Shown: one piece after another, positions 9,512 through 23,511 of the stretch | Layout of the letters: every line of letters starts with the position of its first letter | Position numbering within the stretch: the stretch's first letter is position 1 | Source of the DNA: Tetmemena sp. SeJ-2015 | Lineage: Eukaryota > Ciliophora > Spirotrichea > Sporadotrichida > Oxytrichidae | NCBI GenBank assembly: GCA_027382625.1 | Contig: JAJKFJ010021971.1 | Coordinates: 1 to 64,000, forward strand | DNA: 64,000 bases | Direction: 5' to 3' | The notes under the pieces: generated by a model | What the model was told of the DNA's origin: nothing | Databases searched by the model: none | What the model saw: only the letters and a program-made list of their open reading frames with translations | Program-made: the position numbers and the translations under genes

Positions 9512-12500
9512 TCAAAGTTTCTAAAAAATTTGGTTTAGAAAAAGGTGTTCAAGTATGTGGGTGTTAGTTCTCCAGGTGATTTTTTATAAAAAAAAAAATT
9601 TTTATTTCGAGGAGTGATCTTTGTTGGCGAAGATCTCATGGAGGGGATGAGTTTGAAGGGGAGTCGGATTTTCAAAAGCCGCACGCGCAGGTACTTACAG
9701 TCTGTGCACCACTATGAGAAAAGAGTCAGCACGCACCCCATGAATACCAGGAACACAGCCAGGATACTCCTGAAGTTAGTATCCACTAAAAATAAATTCT
9801 GTCTATTTTGCTTGCACTTAGTTACTGAAGACTTCATTGGCTTGGCGTAGATAAACCTGAAGGTCCACTCCAGGTACTTATAGTAGATGCTATGTTCTTG
9901 AAAGTCTCCTAGTTGAAGAAAGTCTTATTCAAAAATAAGATTGCACTAGAATTTCCATTCATACTCCTCATAATTGGGTATAATGATGAAGGAGGTGTTC
10001 CTTTGAACAGGAGATATGGCGTTATAGGAGATACGCATCTGGCTCAAGTGGTTCATAGAGGAAGAGATCCGCTGGAGGCCTTGAGTCATCAGCCCCCCGA
10101 GTCATTCCTGCAACTTGCCAGGTCAAAGATTGCCTGAGAACTGTTATCCTGATTATCGGTGAAGGTCACACTCTAATCCCTCGAGCTGGAAACAAGGCTT
10201 AGCAGAAGTCACTGGAGTCGAAGGTCTGGAGAAGACTCACGATTCCTTTGAACATGCTTCCTTAAAAAAGATAGATATTTAAGTGAGATATTTATTCATG
10301 CCTGAGTTATCCTGCTGGATAGATCTGAACTTGTTTTCGCGTGCAGACAGTAGTGAGCTGATTCATCCAGGTGCCACTCGAGAAAGGCCTTGTGGAGTTA
10401 TAGTTCATGCTCTGGTTGTAAACTCTTCTAACTTAAATATTGGATGATAATGTAGTAAGGTGGTTTAGAGGATGGACTTGAGGAGGAAGAAGTAGTTTTC
10501 AGTTTGGAAAGGTGTTTCGAACGAAGAAAGCATCGTATTGGTAGAAGCCTGCTGGTATTGGTTGAAGATAGAGCGAGTGAAAAAAGAACATAGAGATATA
10601 GAAGGCTGCAACCAGACTGGATACTAATCTCGATAATTCAAATATAGATTTTACAATTTGAAGATTTAAGTTTAAGTAGAAGGCGATGGTGGACTTGAAC
10701 TTTCTTTACTGTGTTTACTTTGCCAGCATTTTTCTTTCATGCAATTGCTATCCTAGCCTCTCATCCCCCATTTACACATACTTTTAAAATTGGTTAATGT
10801 ATTATTTGAGTTTGGTTCTGTCCAGTATGATTCGCTCCTCCTTTTTTGCGCTTTCCTGCTTTGTGCTCTCCTTTCGATTTTTCTTCATCAGACTCTTCTG
10901 AAAATCAAATGAAGGGAACTTTTTTTAATTCTTCTTGCTAAGCTCTGCTTGGAGTCTGATCTTTGCATCTTGGATACTTAGTAAGCCCCTCCCTTGCTCT
11001 TTTCCTTTGATTGCTAGTTTGCTCTCATGTTGTTCTGCTTTCTCAGCTCTATAAAAATACTTATACCTTTTCATATATGCATAGCTCTTTCTTGAGATCA
11101 TAGCTCGTCCGCTCCCTCCTCGTCCATTATCTTTTTGAGGAACTTTGTTCTTAGGGTTCCTATGCCCTCCTTTCCCCACAATATGATTAAAATATTAAAT
11201 ACATTCATACAATAGAAGGCCCATGTTGATTGAGAGCGAGCATGGAGCTATCCCTCTTATCCTCTTCTTCCTCCTCAAGCTTCTATATCTTCAATCCTGA
11301 TTGGCCTTCCTCTGCCATTCCCCTCTGGGTTGGATTCAAGTCTATCCTAAGTTTGAAAAGTTGTGGCTGTGAACTTAGTTGGACCCGAAGTAGTCTATTG
11401 ATTGGCAAGAGTATTCTGAGGCTGCTAATCGCGGTGACTATCCTTAACACCAAACATACTCTTATCTTGCCCTTTGTGCCAACTGATGCTTGGATTATCT
11501 TGACTCGTTCTTGCAAGAACTTCTTCTTGCCGTCTAGATGCTTCTCATTCTAATTTCTCTTCTAGTCTTATAAAAAGCAGATTGCGGATTAAGAAAATAG
11601 TAAGAGTAGTCTTTGACATCGTTCTTAAATAACAAGATTAATATTATAGATAAGATTCATCGCTCCCTTATTCATAGTGAGCCACTAACATCATAGAAGC
11701 ATGGGAGTCTCTTTAATTCTCATCCGTCTATCCTTATAAGTACCTATTTTTCTCTATGTAGTCGCTGAAGTCTGGACAGTTGTCCATAATGCGCAGGATC
11801 ACCTCTTTCTTGGTGCGGAATACAAACTCCATCATTTGCTTGTGGATGGTCTCCACAGACCACAGATAGGGAACGAAGAAACTGCTCAGTACTAGGACCA
11901 GAACGCAGCAGCAGACAGTTGTAATCATCAGTATTTACTCCACATCGTCTGAGATACTCAACACCTAGTTTATGAAAGCGTCATCTATGGCCAGCATTTG
12001 GTTAAGGAGTGCGTTTGAGCCTTTCTCCACAAGATCGTACAAGCAAGATATCGCGCTTTTAAAATAGGAACATACATAAGGTTGTTATGAAAGATCTCTT
12101 TTCATGAAAGATGTGGTATTCTAGGATTTCACTATAGACTGGATTTGACTTTATAAAATTCTTTATACTCAATCTATCATAAATTTTATGACTCACAGAG
12201 TTGGTGGCGAAGACATTGAAGTTAGCATCTTGAAAATCAGTTCTCTTGCTGTTTTGGAAGAAGGACGCATCAGCCTGGATGAAAGTCATAGCCTTTTTAA
12301 AAGTCTAGTTCTGATAGAGGATGTTGCCAGTTGTGGTGAGGTAGGTCAAGTTGAGATGCTGGCCGCTGAACAAGTCCATGAACTGTGTATCCCAACTTGT
12401 CTGCTGTTGAGAGAATTCAGTCATGGCTTCTTGGAATATCTCAAGCACGTCTTTCATATTCAGGATGAAGTAGTCTGTGATAGCCTCTTTAGACTTGAAT

Positions 12501-15500
12501 TATCTATGCCAAAGGAGCTCATTGTAAAGTAAAAATATTATGTAGAGTCATTATGTGCTCATGTTAATTGAGGAGGGTATATTCGTAGTGGTGTAAATAA
12601 GCAGTGCAATAAGTTTAGCAGAGGAGTAATTGTTCCTGATGCGCTTCTCTGAGTACAAGGAACTCAAGTTGCTTTGAAAGTTGTTTGAGGAATATACGTT
12701 TACTACAAGCAGTGTGATTGCAGTAGCTAGAATGGCAAAGAAACCGACTATAAGCCTTACTCTTTAAAGTCTCAGAGATTTAGGCAATGCGTTATTACAA
12801 AATATAGGACATGCTATACTCACTAATTAAATGAAGCTTATTATAAACTCGAAAGCAGATTTAATTTCTCCGATCTGGGCGTCTTAGCTTGAGAAGTTAG
12901 AGGAGCCAGAGCTGTTAGAAGACATAGAACTAAGTTCCATATCCTAGTGCTCTGTATTATCAGAACCCTCATCAATGCCCTAAGCTCCAACTTGCTAGAT
13001 CTAATTCGTGCCAACATGCGTAATGGTGCGCTCCCCTTGAGTGTCGCTGGTTTGATGATGAATTAGGATTAAAAGTATTTGAATAAGCAAAAGATTAATG
13101 AATTTAGAAGGCCTGCATGATATTCGGAGAGTTGCTATTAAACTCAAAAAGTCCAATGCTTTGGATTGATTTCTAAGCCTCTTCAAGGCCTGCATAGTAT
13201 TGCTTTGGTGAGACACCACAGAAAGTTGAATTCCTTCATAACTTACAAGAAGGAAAAAAACAGATTAAGAACATCAATTATAAACTTGGAAGTTTGAGAA
13301 GACTTTCTCGGAATATTGAACTCTTGCAAAGTAGATTCTGCTCAACCAACTATCTTAACTGTCGTTCTTGTTCATCAAAACTCATTTAATAAGAAAGTGG
13401 ACAGAGAATAATATATATAAACTGCTTGGAAGTCAAGCTGAGTGAAGAATTCGCCACCGTATGAGAGTATCAGGCATCTCTGTGAAGAACTGATGCAGCA
13501 GGAGATCGTCTTATTATATATCTGCTTTGAACTGCAGTAGCTCACGCAGTTCTCTGAGACGTGGATGATTTTATTGTTGACGTCAGCAAGCACTGTGAAG
13601 ATCTAATCCAGAGGGATATCCCCATCGAACATCTGTAGCTTCTTCAAATAGTGCACGATCCCGACTAGTCTAAGGCCCTCGTTAATGTCATACTTAGGGA
13701 TTACATTCACACTCACTGGTATGACTGTGCTGTCATTCCTGAGCAGCCACTACTTAGGGAGTGTGATCTTTTGCAGGTTGCTTGTTTTGCGACGCAGATA
13801 GCTCTTCAGGAGTCTTTCATGAACACCATCCACCACCTTAGGTAGTAGGACTGGGAGCTTATTGGTGAGTAGGAACTCCTCGGTGTAGCCCACAAGCTTA
13901 ACCAGTTGCTTGCTGACGCCTAGGATGTTTTGAAAGATCTGAGGGTTCGCACTCACTATGATGAAGCAAATCAAGATAAGATGAAATGTATTAAATTTTT
14001 CAGCATACTCTTTAAGGGTTTAGTTGCGGAAGATGTACTATAGGTTTGAAGAGTCATCTACCCCCTGTGCCTTTCTATGCAATCTTTACTTGTTTATCAC
14101 ATTTTTCAAAGTCTCTACATTCGCAACAGCTTCTAAAATATATGAGAAGTATGCTCTATGTATTCCATTATTTCTAGATCGAATTACATCACCTCTTAAT
14201 GCAAGCGCCAAGCAAGCTGTTCCACGATCATGATGTCTCCACATTCCTCTTTCACCTTCTTGTAAATCTGTGAGTACTTGTGATAAGACAGAATGATCTT
14301 ACAAAATCGTAAAATTAATACAAGCTTTTTCAAAACATTTTATTCAATCTTTTCTCTATGCTGGTTGCTTTTTTCTAGATCAATCTGGCCTTTGGAAATT
14401 TGACTCCAGAACTAAGGTTTACTGCTTAAGTGGTATTGTTTATAGAATGGGTGAGGCTCTTGAAACTCTGCTCAAAGTATATCATCTTTTGAAAGCGCAC
14501 AGTGCCTTCATCAGTTTGCTGCTTCTCAGTGAGTTGCGGTAGATTAGCTTCCTCAGGAAGAAGAACTGCTGGCACTCATGGATTGTGCATGTTGAGCAGT
14601 CATGATAAACTATTAGCAAAGGAAAGTAGGGATATAGAGTATTTCATTTTAAGTATGCAAGTTTTACTTGAGTAGGTTGTAAATGCAGCAGAGGTAATTT
14701 TTCTTATTATTTTGCCACTGGAAGATCAGCATCAATCCTATAATGTCATTCTTCTGCTGAGATTCGAGTTCCTGATCTGATCGCCCGAACAGCTTTGAGA
14801 GAAAGATTTCTATGAGGTATAGCTTAAGATGAGTTATATTCTCCTCTGTACACAACTCTGGCGTCTTTATCTTCATCAACTAGATGAAGATAAGAAAAAC
14901 CTAAACTTCATAAGTAAATCAACTTCTTAAGCTTGGGCTTACTATAAATGCAACCCTCATCTAACACATACTCTTAGTGGCGTTTGATCTGGTTCTAGAG
15001 ACCAATCAGTACTTGCCTGAGTCTTTCCGATTAGACCTCGGAGTCCTGCTTGAAGTAGTAATGTTGATGAATGGACCAGAGCCAGCAATTGGCAGTCTAC
15101 TACTTTGAAAGTCTTTCACTCTTTAAGTAGGTAGAGTGCTTGCGTTGCTACTCCGCCATTTGAATTATAAGAGAGACTATGGCGAGCAGGATGAGTATCA
15201 TGATGAGGAAGAAGGTGCTCAGTGAAGTCGGTCTATTGACTCCACAAGTCATTACTAGCAGCTGTCATTCAATATCCTTATAGGGAGATTGTAGATTTTT
15301 AAAATTAGATTGATAATGATTATGACGCATGCTTGTATGAAGTTTGAGGCCTTCATGACCACGGGGTCAAAGAAAGTCTTAGTGTAGACCAGGGTGATAA
15401 GTGAAAGCACTGTGAACGATGCGTAGACGTACAAGACGTAGTTAGAGAATTGAGGTACTGAAACTGCTATGCAAAACAAATAAGCCACTCCTTCTTAGAT

Positions 15501-16353
15501 GAATTGAGTGCGAGGGGAAATTTGAGACCAGGGGATCTATTTCTCTAAAGGGAAGACGCTTTAGATGAAGAAAAGGTAGAGGGAGGTTGACGCTAACTCT
15601 GCAAGTATAGTCATCGTAGATAAAAGGTTCATTTAAAAAAAAATGTCAAGCGTTACTATATTTCTCTACTTTCTTACTTCATACTTCATTTGCGTCTTCT
15701 ACTCTTCAGTCATTACGCCTGTGTCAAGTTGAAGTATAATCAGTCCTCTGATAGCGAAGGTCCACGCTGGTATGCTCAGAACAAGAGAGTTGAGTGAAAG
15801 CAGGTGGGTTGTCAAGTTGAGCACATGCTTTTGAGAAGAGTTCACTGACTCCTTTTCTTCATCCTCGTAGTTCTTGAGTGAGCGGTCTCGCTTTCTGATC
15901 TGCATCCAAGTGCTTAGTAGGCAGATAAAGTAAGCTAAGAGTCCCAAAGATATCTATAAAAAAGGAATTGCAATGAATAAATCAGCTTCATTGATATAGA
16001 GGCAAGAAGAACGCTAGTAAAGTCAAGTAGGAGTTTGGGGTGTTGTATTCATACATCACTATCATCATGCTCATCATCCAAAATTGCATTAAAATTTCTA
16101 ATAGCACTTAAATAAAAGCTCTTGAAGCGAGTTTTGCTGTAGGTGAAGATGAAGAAGGGATAAGCCAGAATTACTGCAGCTTAAAGTGCCATCAAGAAGA
16201 GCAAGCTGTTACGTGGTAGTTGGTTGTTTGAAAGTAAGTCGTAGTTAACGTAGATGAAGGCTCGCACCAATGAGGATCGCTTTATTAAAACTACTATGGC
16301 TTAAATTTAAATTCTAAATTACCTCAAATCCTCCCAATCTTTTAACCAACCAT
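9512..16353 (-). CDS. Giant PAS-domain multipass membrane protein, copy A (TmcB/TmcC-type)
   Basis: This is a large membrane protein of a type greatly expanded in ciliates, often annotated as PAS or TmcB/TmcC-domain transmembrane protein; its ligand and output are unknown. The N-terminus (about 16290-15100) encodes several hydrophobic helices, beginning SSLVRAFIYVNYDLL and LAYPFFIFTYSK. A PAS domain lies at about 13980-13580: SANPQIFQNILGVSKQLVKL, VGYTEEFLLTNKLPVLLPK, then QWLLRNDSTVIPVSVNVIPK. Downstream come a membrane segment (VLSSFFVPYLWSVETIHK) and an extracytoplasmic-looking region, then another hydrophobic block near 10500-9600. At least a dozen introns of 30-110 nt interrupt the gene, so exon borders are approximate. 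The start at 16353 and stop at 9512 are the best available but weak. It lies 67 bp downstream of copy B in the same orientation, which implies tandem duplication. Confidence 0.7.
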
Positions 16354-16419
16354 CTAAAATGTTTAAGGACTGAGTTTCTCTTAAAAGTATTAGTTTTAAA
16401 ATTAAAGATAGTTCTATAT

Positions 16420-19400
16420 TCAGATTTTCTAAGCCGCTTTCAAAAGCATTAGATTGTCTTTCAAAGCATTTTCGTAGGATCCTCTCCAGCTATTCTCAAA
16501 ATATAACAATCTCTTCTCTATGTCTCTTTTTTTTGCAATCTTTCTGAGGAAGATGTCGGCTGAGGGTATGATCTTGAAGGTGAGTCTGATCTTCAACAGT
16601 CGCAGCCACAAGTAGTGGACTAATTTGAAAATCGTGAAACTGACATCAGTAATAGCACGCTAAAGAAGACCATGTAAACTGCAAGCACGCTCTAAAAGTT
16701 TGCTTCCACTTAAAATCTATAATTCGAAGGCGATATTAAAATGTTGATTATAAATAATTTAACAAAGTTTAGTTAAGGAAGGTGGAGTGGGCGGTGTTTT
16801 GAATGAACCTGAAGTTCCATTTGAGGTACTTGTAGTAAATCCCCACCACTTAGAAAGTAGTAGAGTCGAAGAACATTATAAATGTAACTACTTTAAAATT
16901 CAACAGCTTTGTGATGTTCTCTGAGGTGCGATCTCGAGGAGGGAGTGAGTTGTAGGAGATGCGCAGCTGACTAAGATGATTCAGAGAGGTGGCCATCACT
17001 TGTTGCAGGCCTTGAGTCATAAGCCCTGAAGCTTCCACTTTACAAGAGGCTGCTGAGCTATTCCCGTGTTACTCACTGTATTCTGGAACAAGAAGTCGCA
17101 AAACTGAGGGGAGTCTAGTGTCAGCAGAGAACTTATGATGTCCTTGAACAAAATAGGTAAATTTAGAAGAAGATGTAAATTTTAAACATGCCTGAGCCAT
17201 CTTACTCCAGTCCTCTGAACTTGCCCTCGTTGAGAGAGCATGCTCAGAATTGAATCGAGTATCTGACTGTCAGAGCCTGTAATAGAAGTTTCGTTGAAAG
17301 CCATGCTCTAGTTGTAAACTTGGATATAATTTTAAATCGAGTTTGAAAAAGAAGAAGTAAATTGATTCCAAGTTTACAAGATAGTTTTGAGCATGAGGAA
17401 GTAGCTCTCAGTCATGCAGGTGTTTCTCACGAAGAAGGTGTTGTACTATTTAAGAGCTGTAAATGCTTATCAATATGATTTAATGCCTTTATAATGGTGA
17501 TAGTAGAAAACCCTTTTGGTAATTTTGGAAGATGTTACGAGAGAAGACGAACATGCACACATAGAAAGTGGCCACTAGAGAGGTCACTAAAATAGGCCCT
17601 TAATTTATTATTGTAAGAGACAGCTATAATTTAAGTTTAGGTAGAAGGCGATAGTAAGCTTGAGCTTTCTGGTCTGCGTGTATTGATTCATCACTCTCAA
17701 ATCATGAATCTGCTTTTGTAGCCTCTCCTCATATCCCTCCCCAATTAAATAAGTTTATACACATGCACAGATATAATTCAATCTTAGTGTTCTGAATCTT
17801 CTAAGTAGTCTGGCTTTTATTTGCATCCCTCAGTTCTCATTCTGCTTTTGCCATGGCGCTTCTTCTTTGTCCATCCTCCGACTCTGATGGATCTTCTTAT
17901 CAAAATATTTGATTTTTAAAATTTCATTATGAATTTATCTTCTTCGCTGTCCCCTTCTTTATTATCATTCTTTGCAAGACTAGAAATTAAAATAAATAGA
18001 ATATCAATCTATATCATTTAAATGACTCTGAGGTTCCTGCTTGGTCTTTCTGTCAAACTTTTTATATTCTGCATTTTCAATACGCATTTTAAACTTCTTG
18101 ACGACCTTCTGAAGATCAAGTGCTTCATCCTGCTCGTCTCTAATCATCCTCTGTAGGTAATTTATTCAAAAAAGAACTTAGATTTAAAAAAGAACTCATT
18201 CATATAATTGGTCTTAACTCCTGCTCTCCTTTGTAAGAATTGCTACTGTTATATAAACCTTCTCCTCTCTTCATCAACCTTTTCTCTCCTGCCCTTGTTG
18301 ATCCTGAGTTCCTTGGTATTTTGATCGTGATTTGAGTCCAGTCTATCCTAGTGTATAAGCTATGAGCAGTGGTGGTATTGTTCTATTGACTTACTGTGTT
18401 ATTTTGCTGCTTTGTAGATCCATTGGTTTTCACTTGTCCGTTGCCATAGAGAGAGTGCAAAAATAAATTCATGCTAAACAATTTGAAGATGTGATGAGTT
18501 GGAGTTGCGGGAAAAGGTGGATTTCTTTTGACTCAAGTGAGGCTGCTAGAATTTACTGCTTCCTTGCATCTAGAGAGAAATATCACTTAAGTTCAAACCA
18601 GAGGCCTCGTTGCTAAAATATCATTCATAGTCTACTCACAGATAATAAATGATTGATTGCTAGTACCTGAGCATGAGCTACTAGTTCGAGCCTTCACTCT
18701 TCGGCCCACAGACATAGTCCTGCTCTCCTCGCCGTTCAAACCTGTAATCAGGATCTTGGTCGAGGCGCCAGCAGTTCGATTGATATTATTTGGTGGACCT
18801 GACTGTGTGGACTCTTCGCCAGCTGCGCTTCCCACGTAGCTGCTGGTCTCTAGATACTCATTGAAGACGTGACAGTTCTTGAGAACTAAGCTGACTGACT
18901 CTCTGTTGGTCTTGCTCACAAACTCCACCATCTGCATTGTGATGACCCCCACTGCAAACATGAAACGGGATGAAGAAGGTGGTCAGAAAAATGTGGCATT
19001 TAATTTTTACTATGACCAGTAGTTTTCGTCCGAGTTGGCTGCAAACACGTTAGAAAGTTAAAGCAAAATAGAATAAATATATTATAAGTTATATTATAGA
19101 GAAGTTTAAATGAGAAGGTTTTGCTGGACTGAGTCTGTGAGAGAATGATCTGGTTGATAAATGCGCTATCTATGGTCAGCATTTGATTGAGCAAAGCTTA
19201 GGAGCCGTTATCACCATGTTAAACAAAGCAGCTAGGATCATCTTAAATTAAAGAGTTAGCTATTTTGAGTATCGTCCTCATGGTTGAAGTGGTATTTTGG
19301 TTTTTCATCACATACTATATCTTTTATTATCAATTTATATTCCTGCTGCTATTTATTGATGATATGCTGCTGAGCGAAGTTGGCCATCGATGATTGGAGG

Positions 19401-22400
19401 GTGTTGGCCACATCCGTCATGCTACTCAAGAAGTAGTTACTTTATAAATAAGTACGTGCATATTAAATAACAATTATGAATTTATAATTTTTCTCATGGT
19501 AGTCCTATTCTTAATCTCACTCACTCCAAAGCTTGAGGTAACAATGCTCGCAGGAAATATACATGGATTTAAATTTAAACTCTCTTATTCTTTGAGGAAC
19601 GTTTGATGTGGTGTAGACAAAAGGAAGAGGAGCTTGGCACTTGAAAAGTTGTTGCTGATGCGCTTCTGGTTGTAAAGAGAGACCAAGTTGCTCTGAATGT
19701 TGTCCTTAGACACCACATTCATCACAAGCAGGGTAATAGCAGTTGCTTAAAGAAGTAAGAGAGTGGAAATTATTTTATGACGATTTTGCAAAGAGAATCA
19801 CAAAGCTAATAAGAAGCCTAACTATTAAGAGCTGCAGTGACTTCGGAAGGGTCTTATAATGAACATACTATGAAACTAGAATTGATTCTCTAGTTAATTA
19901 TAAACTCAAAAACCTGCTTGATCTCTCCGATTTAAATATCCTGACTGGAATAGTTGGAGGAGCCTGAGCTGTTGGAAGACATAGAGATCAGATTCATGAA
20001 TTAGTTCTCTATGTCCTCTGAGTTCTCATCAGTTATGGGCTCCCCTGTAATCAGCGGTAGCGTTCAAAAGATCATCCGGATAATGAAATGAGACTCTAAA
20101 TTTATCGCTCCCTGTACTTGATTAGAATTAATGACTATTCTATATGTGCATAATCATATTCTTGATTATTGTCTTTTCTAATTTCTAGAAACTAGAGAGC
20201 ATAATTAGTGCTGAAGCTTAGCTCTAGCGCTAGATCCTTGAGGCCAGGCTCAGCAGTCTCAGTTACTTGTGAATCTCTGATGAATAGGAATTGGTACTAC
20301 TTGAAGTTCAGGTAGGGGCCGAATTCGGTCTCTTTGAAGAAGACTCAAGCGCAAAACTTTCTTTGCAGCAGTACCTCTTCCTCAGAGCTCAAAAGAAAAC
20401 TCACCTCTAAATAAAGCAGATTTTTAGTTATTGAGAATAACAGTCTTAAACTCCAGCTTAGTGTAAAATTCTTGACCTGAGATTGGCGATTCAGGCATGC
20501 CAGAGAAGAACTAATTGTACCATGACATCTTGGGTATCTATGCTCCAGTCGAATTTAAGCAGCCTGTGGCAATTCTCAGTCACATGCACGATCTTGTTAC
20601 TGCTGTTGGCTAGAAGGTAAATAAGTAAGTATTTTCTTTGCAGACAATACTTAGATATTATAGGCTAGAATAGTAAAGACTTGGTCACAATTCATCTCTT
20701 AATCAAATCTTCTGAGTTTCTTGATAGGTGCTATGATCCCTATCAGCCTCAACCCATCTTAAATGTCATACTGAGGGATCACATTCACGTTCACTGCCAC
20801 CACCGTCCCGTCACTCTTTTGCAGCCATTCAAAAAAGTAACTACAGATATCATAAAAATAAATATTGTATTCATGATTGCTGCTTCAACATTATCTTAAA
20901 TTAAGCCAATTAGAACTTATATTGATTTTTTTATCGGCTATAGGCCTGTGCTTCGTTTCATAAGATAGGCTTTGATAAACTTCTCGTGCAATTCATCAAT
21001 CATCTTAGGCATGATAATCGGCAGCTTATTGCTCAGAAAAAATTCCTCTGTGTATCCCACCAGCTAAACTTAAACTAACACCTCTAATCAAATAGCTTTT
21101 TAATGCTTTGACTATTGCTTGCTCACTGCGAGAATTTTCTGAAAGCTATTGGGATTGACAGAGGCAATTATGAAGAAACTTTTGAGATTGAACTGCACTA
21201 CGCTAGCAGCCTCCTCCTCTGAATTTTTCTATTGAAGTCTCTATTTGCTGAGGAGGGATTTCAAGGACTCTATGTTTTGGATTGCTTCCATGTCGAACTA
21301 TAATACTTACTAATGCAGCCTCCATGCAAGCTACTCCAAGATTAAAGAGAGACATTAAATAAGATATTCAACACATATTTTAAGGTGAGTATTTCACCGC
21401 ACTCCTTTCGAATCTTAGAATATATTTTCTAAAACTGCTAGTAGGATTTGAGGATGCTCCCGCTCTATACGTCAGACAGTTTCAAATCTATCTGATCCTT
21501 ACTTACTTGATTCCAAAATTCTGTGACAGCTAGCGTCGTTCCATTTAGGGCGTGGGTGAATCCCTTGAAACTTTTAAGTATTAACTCATATTATGTTACA
21601 TTGATGATGGGTAATTAATTTCCTAACTTTGCTCAAAGTAGACCGTTTTCTGGAAGAGGACAGTTCCCTCATCAGTTTATTGTTTCTCAGTGAGTTTATC
21701 GTAAATAAAACAACGCAGAAAGTAGAATTGCTAGCACTCATGAACCGTACAGGTCCCACAGTCGTGAAACTTCAGCAAGTTATATATGCAGAATAGATAG
21801 TTTAAAAGTCAAATAAAAGCAAATAGGAGTTTTGAAGTTCTTCTTGAGTTGCTGCCATTGGAAAATGAGAAAGAGCCCGAGCACATCATTCTTAGCCCCA
21901 GTTTGCGAGTCATGTTCTCCCTTTAGAAATATCTTGTTCAGGTAGATTTCCTGAAGATGCAGTTTAATTTTCTCAGCAGTTTTTTGAGTACACATAGACT
22001 TTTCCTACAGTTTAAGAAGGGCTCTCAATTAGCTCTTCGCACATGGGCAATACCTGTCCTTGCAGAATTCCTGATGAAGTTTGATTTGGCCAGCTGCTCC
22101 TTAAACTTAACAAAAATGCTGATAAGCAATTTCACTCCTATAATGACAGTTTAGATTTGGTCCTACTTGGATTATGAGTTGAGATAAAAAGTATGGTGAG
22201 TGGCCTAGATAAACCTGAAGGCCTCTCCGCGCTTCAGGATTTTGTCTGTTTGTTGAAGAAGTGAGAACTTTCGCTGCCTCTCCACCAGATTTATAAGTTG
22301 AGTTAATACAGCTAGTAGAAGTAGGATCATGACGATGTAGAAGGAGCGCAGTTCAGTAGGTCTCTTAAGCCCACATGATTAAATCAGTAGCGTCATTCAA

Positions 22401-23511
22401 CCAAATAAAGAGTGAAAAGAAAATTGAGCTGAGTGATTATTATGCTATGGTTGGATTATAATTGCTGCTTAAATTACGTTGGAGACTTTCATAGCAGTTT
22501 AATCATAGTAGGTTTTAGAGAAAACTAGCCCCGTCAGTGAAAGGATAGTGCTAGTAACTTGGAAGTAGATCGAATAACTTTTAGTTTAAGGAATCGCGAC
22601 GGACAAGCAAAACAGGTACGCGACTATTTAACAAATAATTTTACAATTCATAAGTGATTGGGATTAATTTCTAGGAGGAATTGAGTTCTGGGGGTGATCT
22701 GACTCAAGGGAATTCTGTGGTCGAGTGGGAACACATTCTGTAGATACGCTAAAAAGAGTAGTGAGTTCGTGAAATCTGAAATCAAGAGGAAAACGCTTAG
22801 GAGAGATATTTGTCCCTCTTGGTCAGCAGGAAGTGTATCATCAGCTTTAAATTAAAAATGAGAGGAATTTAAAGTTAAAGAATTTAGAATCAGTAAGGAC
22901 TTAGATGAGGCCTCTCATTGCAAAAGTCCTGGAAGGGATACTAAAGACATGGATGGAGGCCACTATTTGAAAGAGAAGAGTGTTTAGTAAATGGCGCTTT
23001 GCAGAAGGTATGGCACTTGTGCAGCCCTCCTCCTACTTGACAAATTATCTATCTCTCCTTCTTGTAATAATCCACTGAGAGATCAGCAAAACCAGGTACT
23101 CTATTACCGCCATTTATTCATAAAAGCTGTCTAGTGCAGCTCAAATTTAAATGATTGGAAGAATAGTAGCATGGTTAAAAACATGATGTAGTAGTGAGTG
23201 TCTACATTGTAGAGTGCCATCATTATGCTCCATCATCAATAAATAGTTGTCTATAACTTTCTATCATTGCATTATATTTTGCTCCTATTGGTCCCTCCCT
23301 TATCTTAGAATATGAAAATGAAGAAAGGGAATATGAGCACCGAAGCCGCCTGTAATAAAATGAGCACTAAGAAAGCACCTCTCTTGATGCTGTTGCAAGC
23401 CAACAGCTCATAGTTAATTTTGATGAAGGCTCTAATGAGTGAGGATCTTTTTCAAGATCTTACTGCCTCTGATCCTAGGCTATCTTTAATGGAGAAATGC
23501 CGTAAAACCAT
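16420..23511 (-). CDS. Giant PAS-domain multipass membrane protein, copy B (TmcB/TmcC-type)
   Basis: This is a tandem paralogue of copy A with the same order of parts. The start is the ATG at 23511 (MVLRHFSIKDSLGSEAVRS), followed by an in-frame TGA (23452-23454) best read as Trp, then KRSSLIRAFIKINYELL, which parallels KRSSLVRAFIYVNYDLL in copy A. Hydrophobic helices run to about 22200. The PAS domain lies at about 21180-20740: VNPNSFQKILAVSKQ, LVGYTEEFFLSNKLPIIMPK, then FEWLQKSDGTVVAVNVNV and IPQYDI. A Gln/Asn-poor charged segment and a further membrane block follow. The C-terminal part near 16610 (LRLLKIRLTFKIIPSA) mirrors LRVRLLKIRLPFKLIPS of copy A. The stop is TGA at 16420. Codons differ widely between the copies, so the duplication is not recent. 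The role is unknown; PAS proteins commonly sense redox state, light or small ligands. Confidence 0.7.

Noticed and set aside
10925..11179. Short basic ORF (MGKGGHRNPKNKVPQ...) as a separate small protein
   Set aside because: It lies inside the giant PAS gene A on the same strand, and copy B has a similar charged segment at the matching place. It is not independent.
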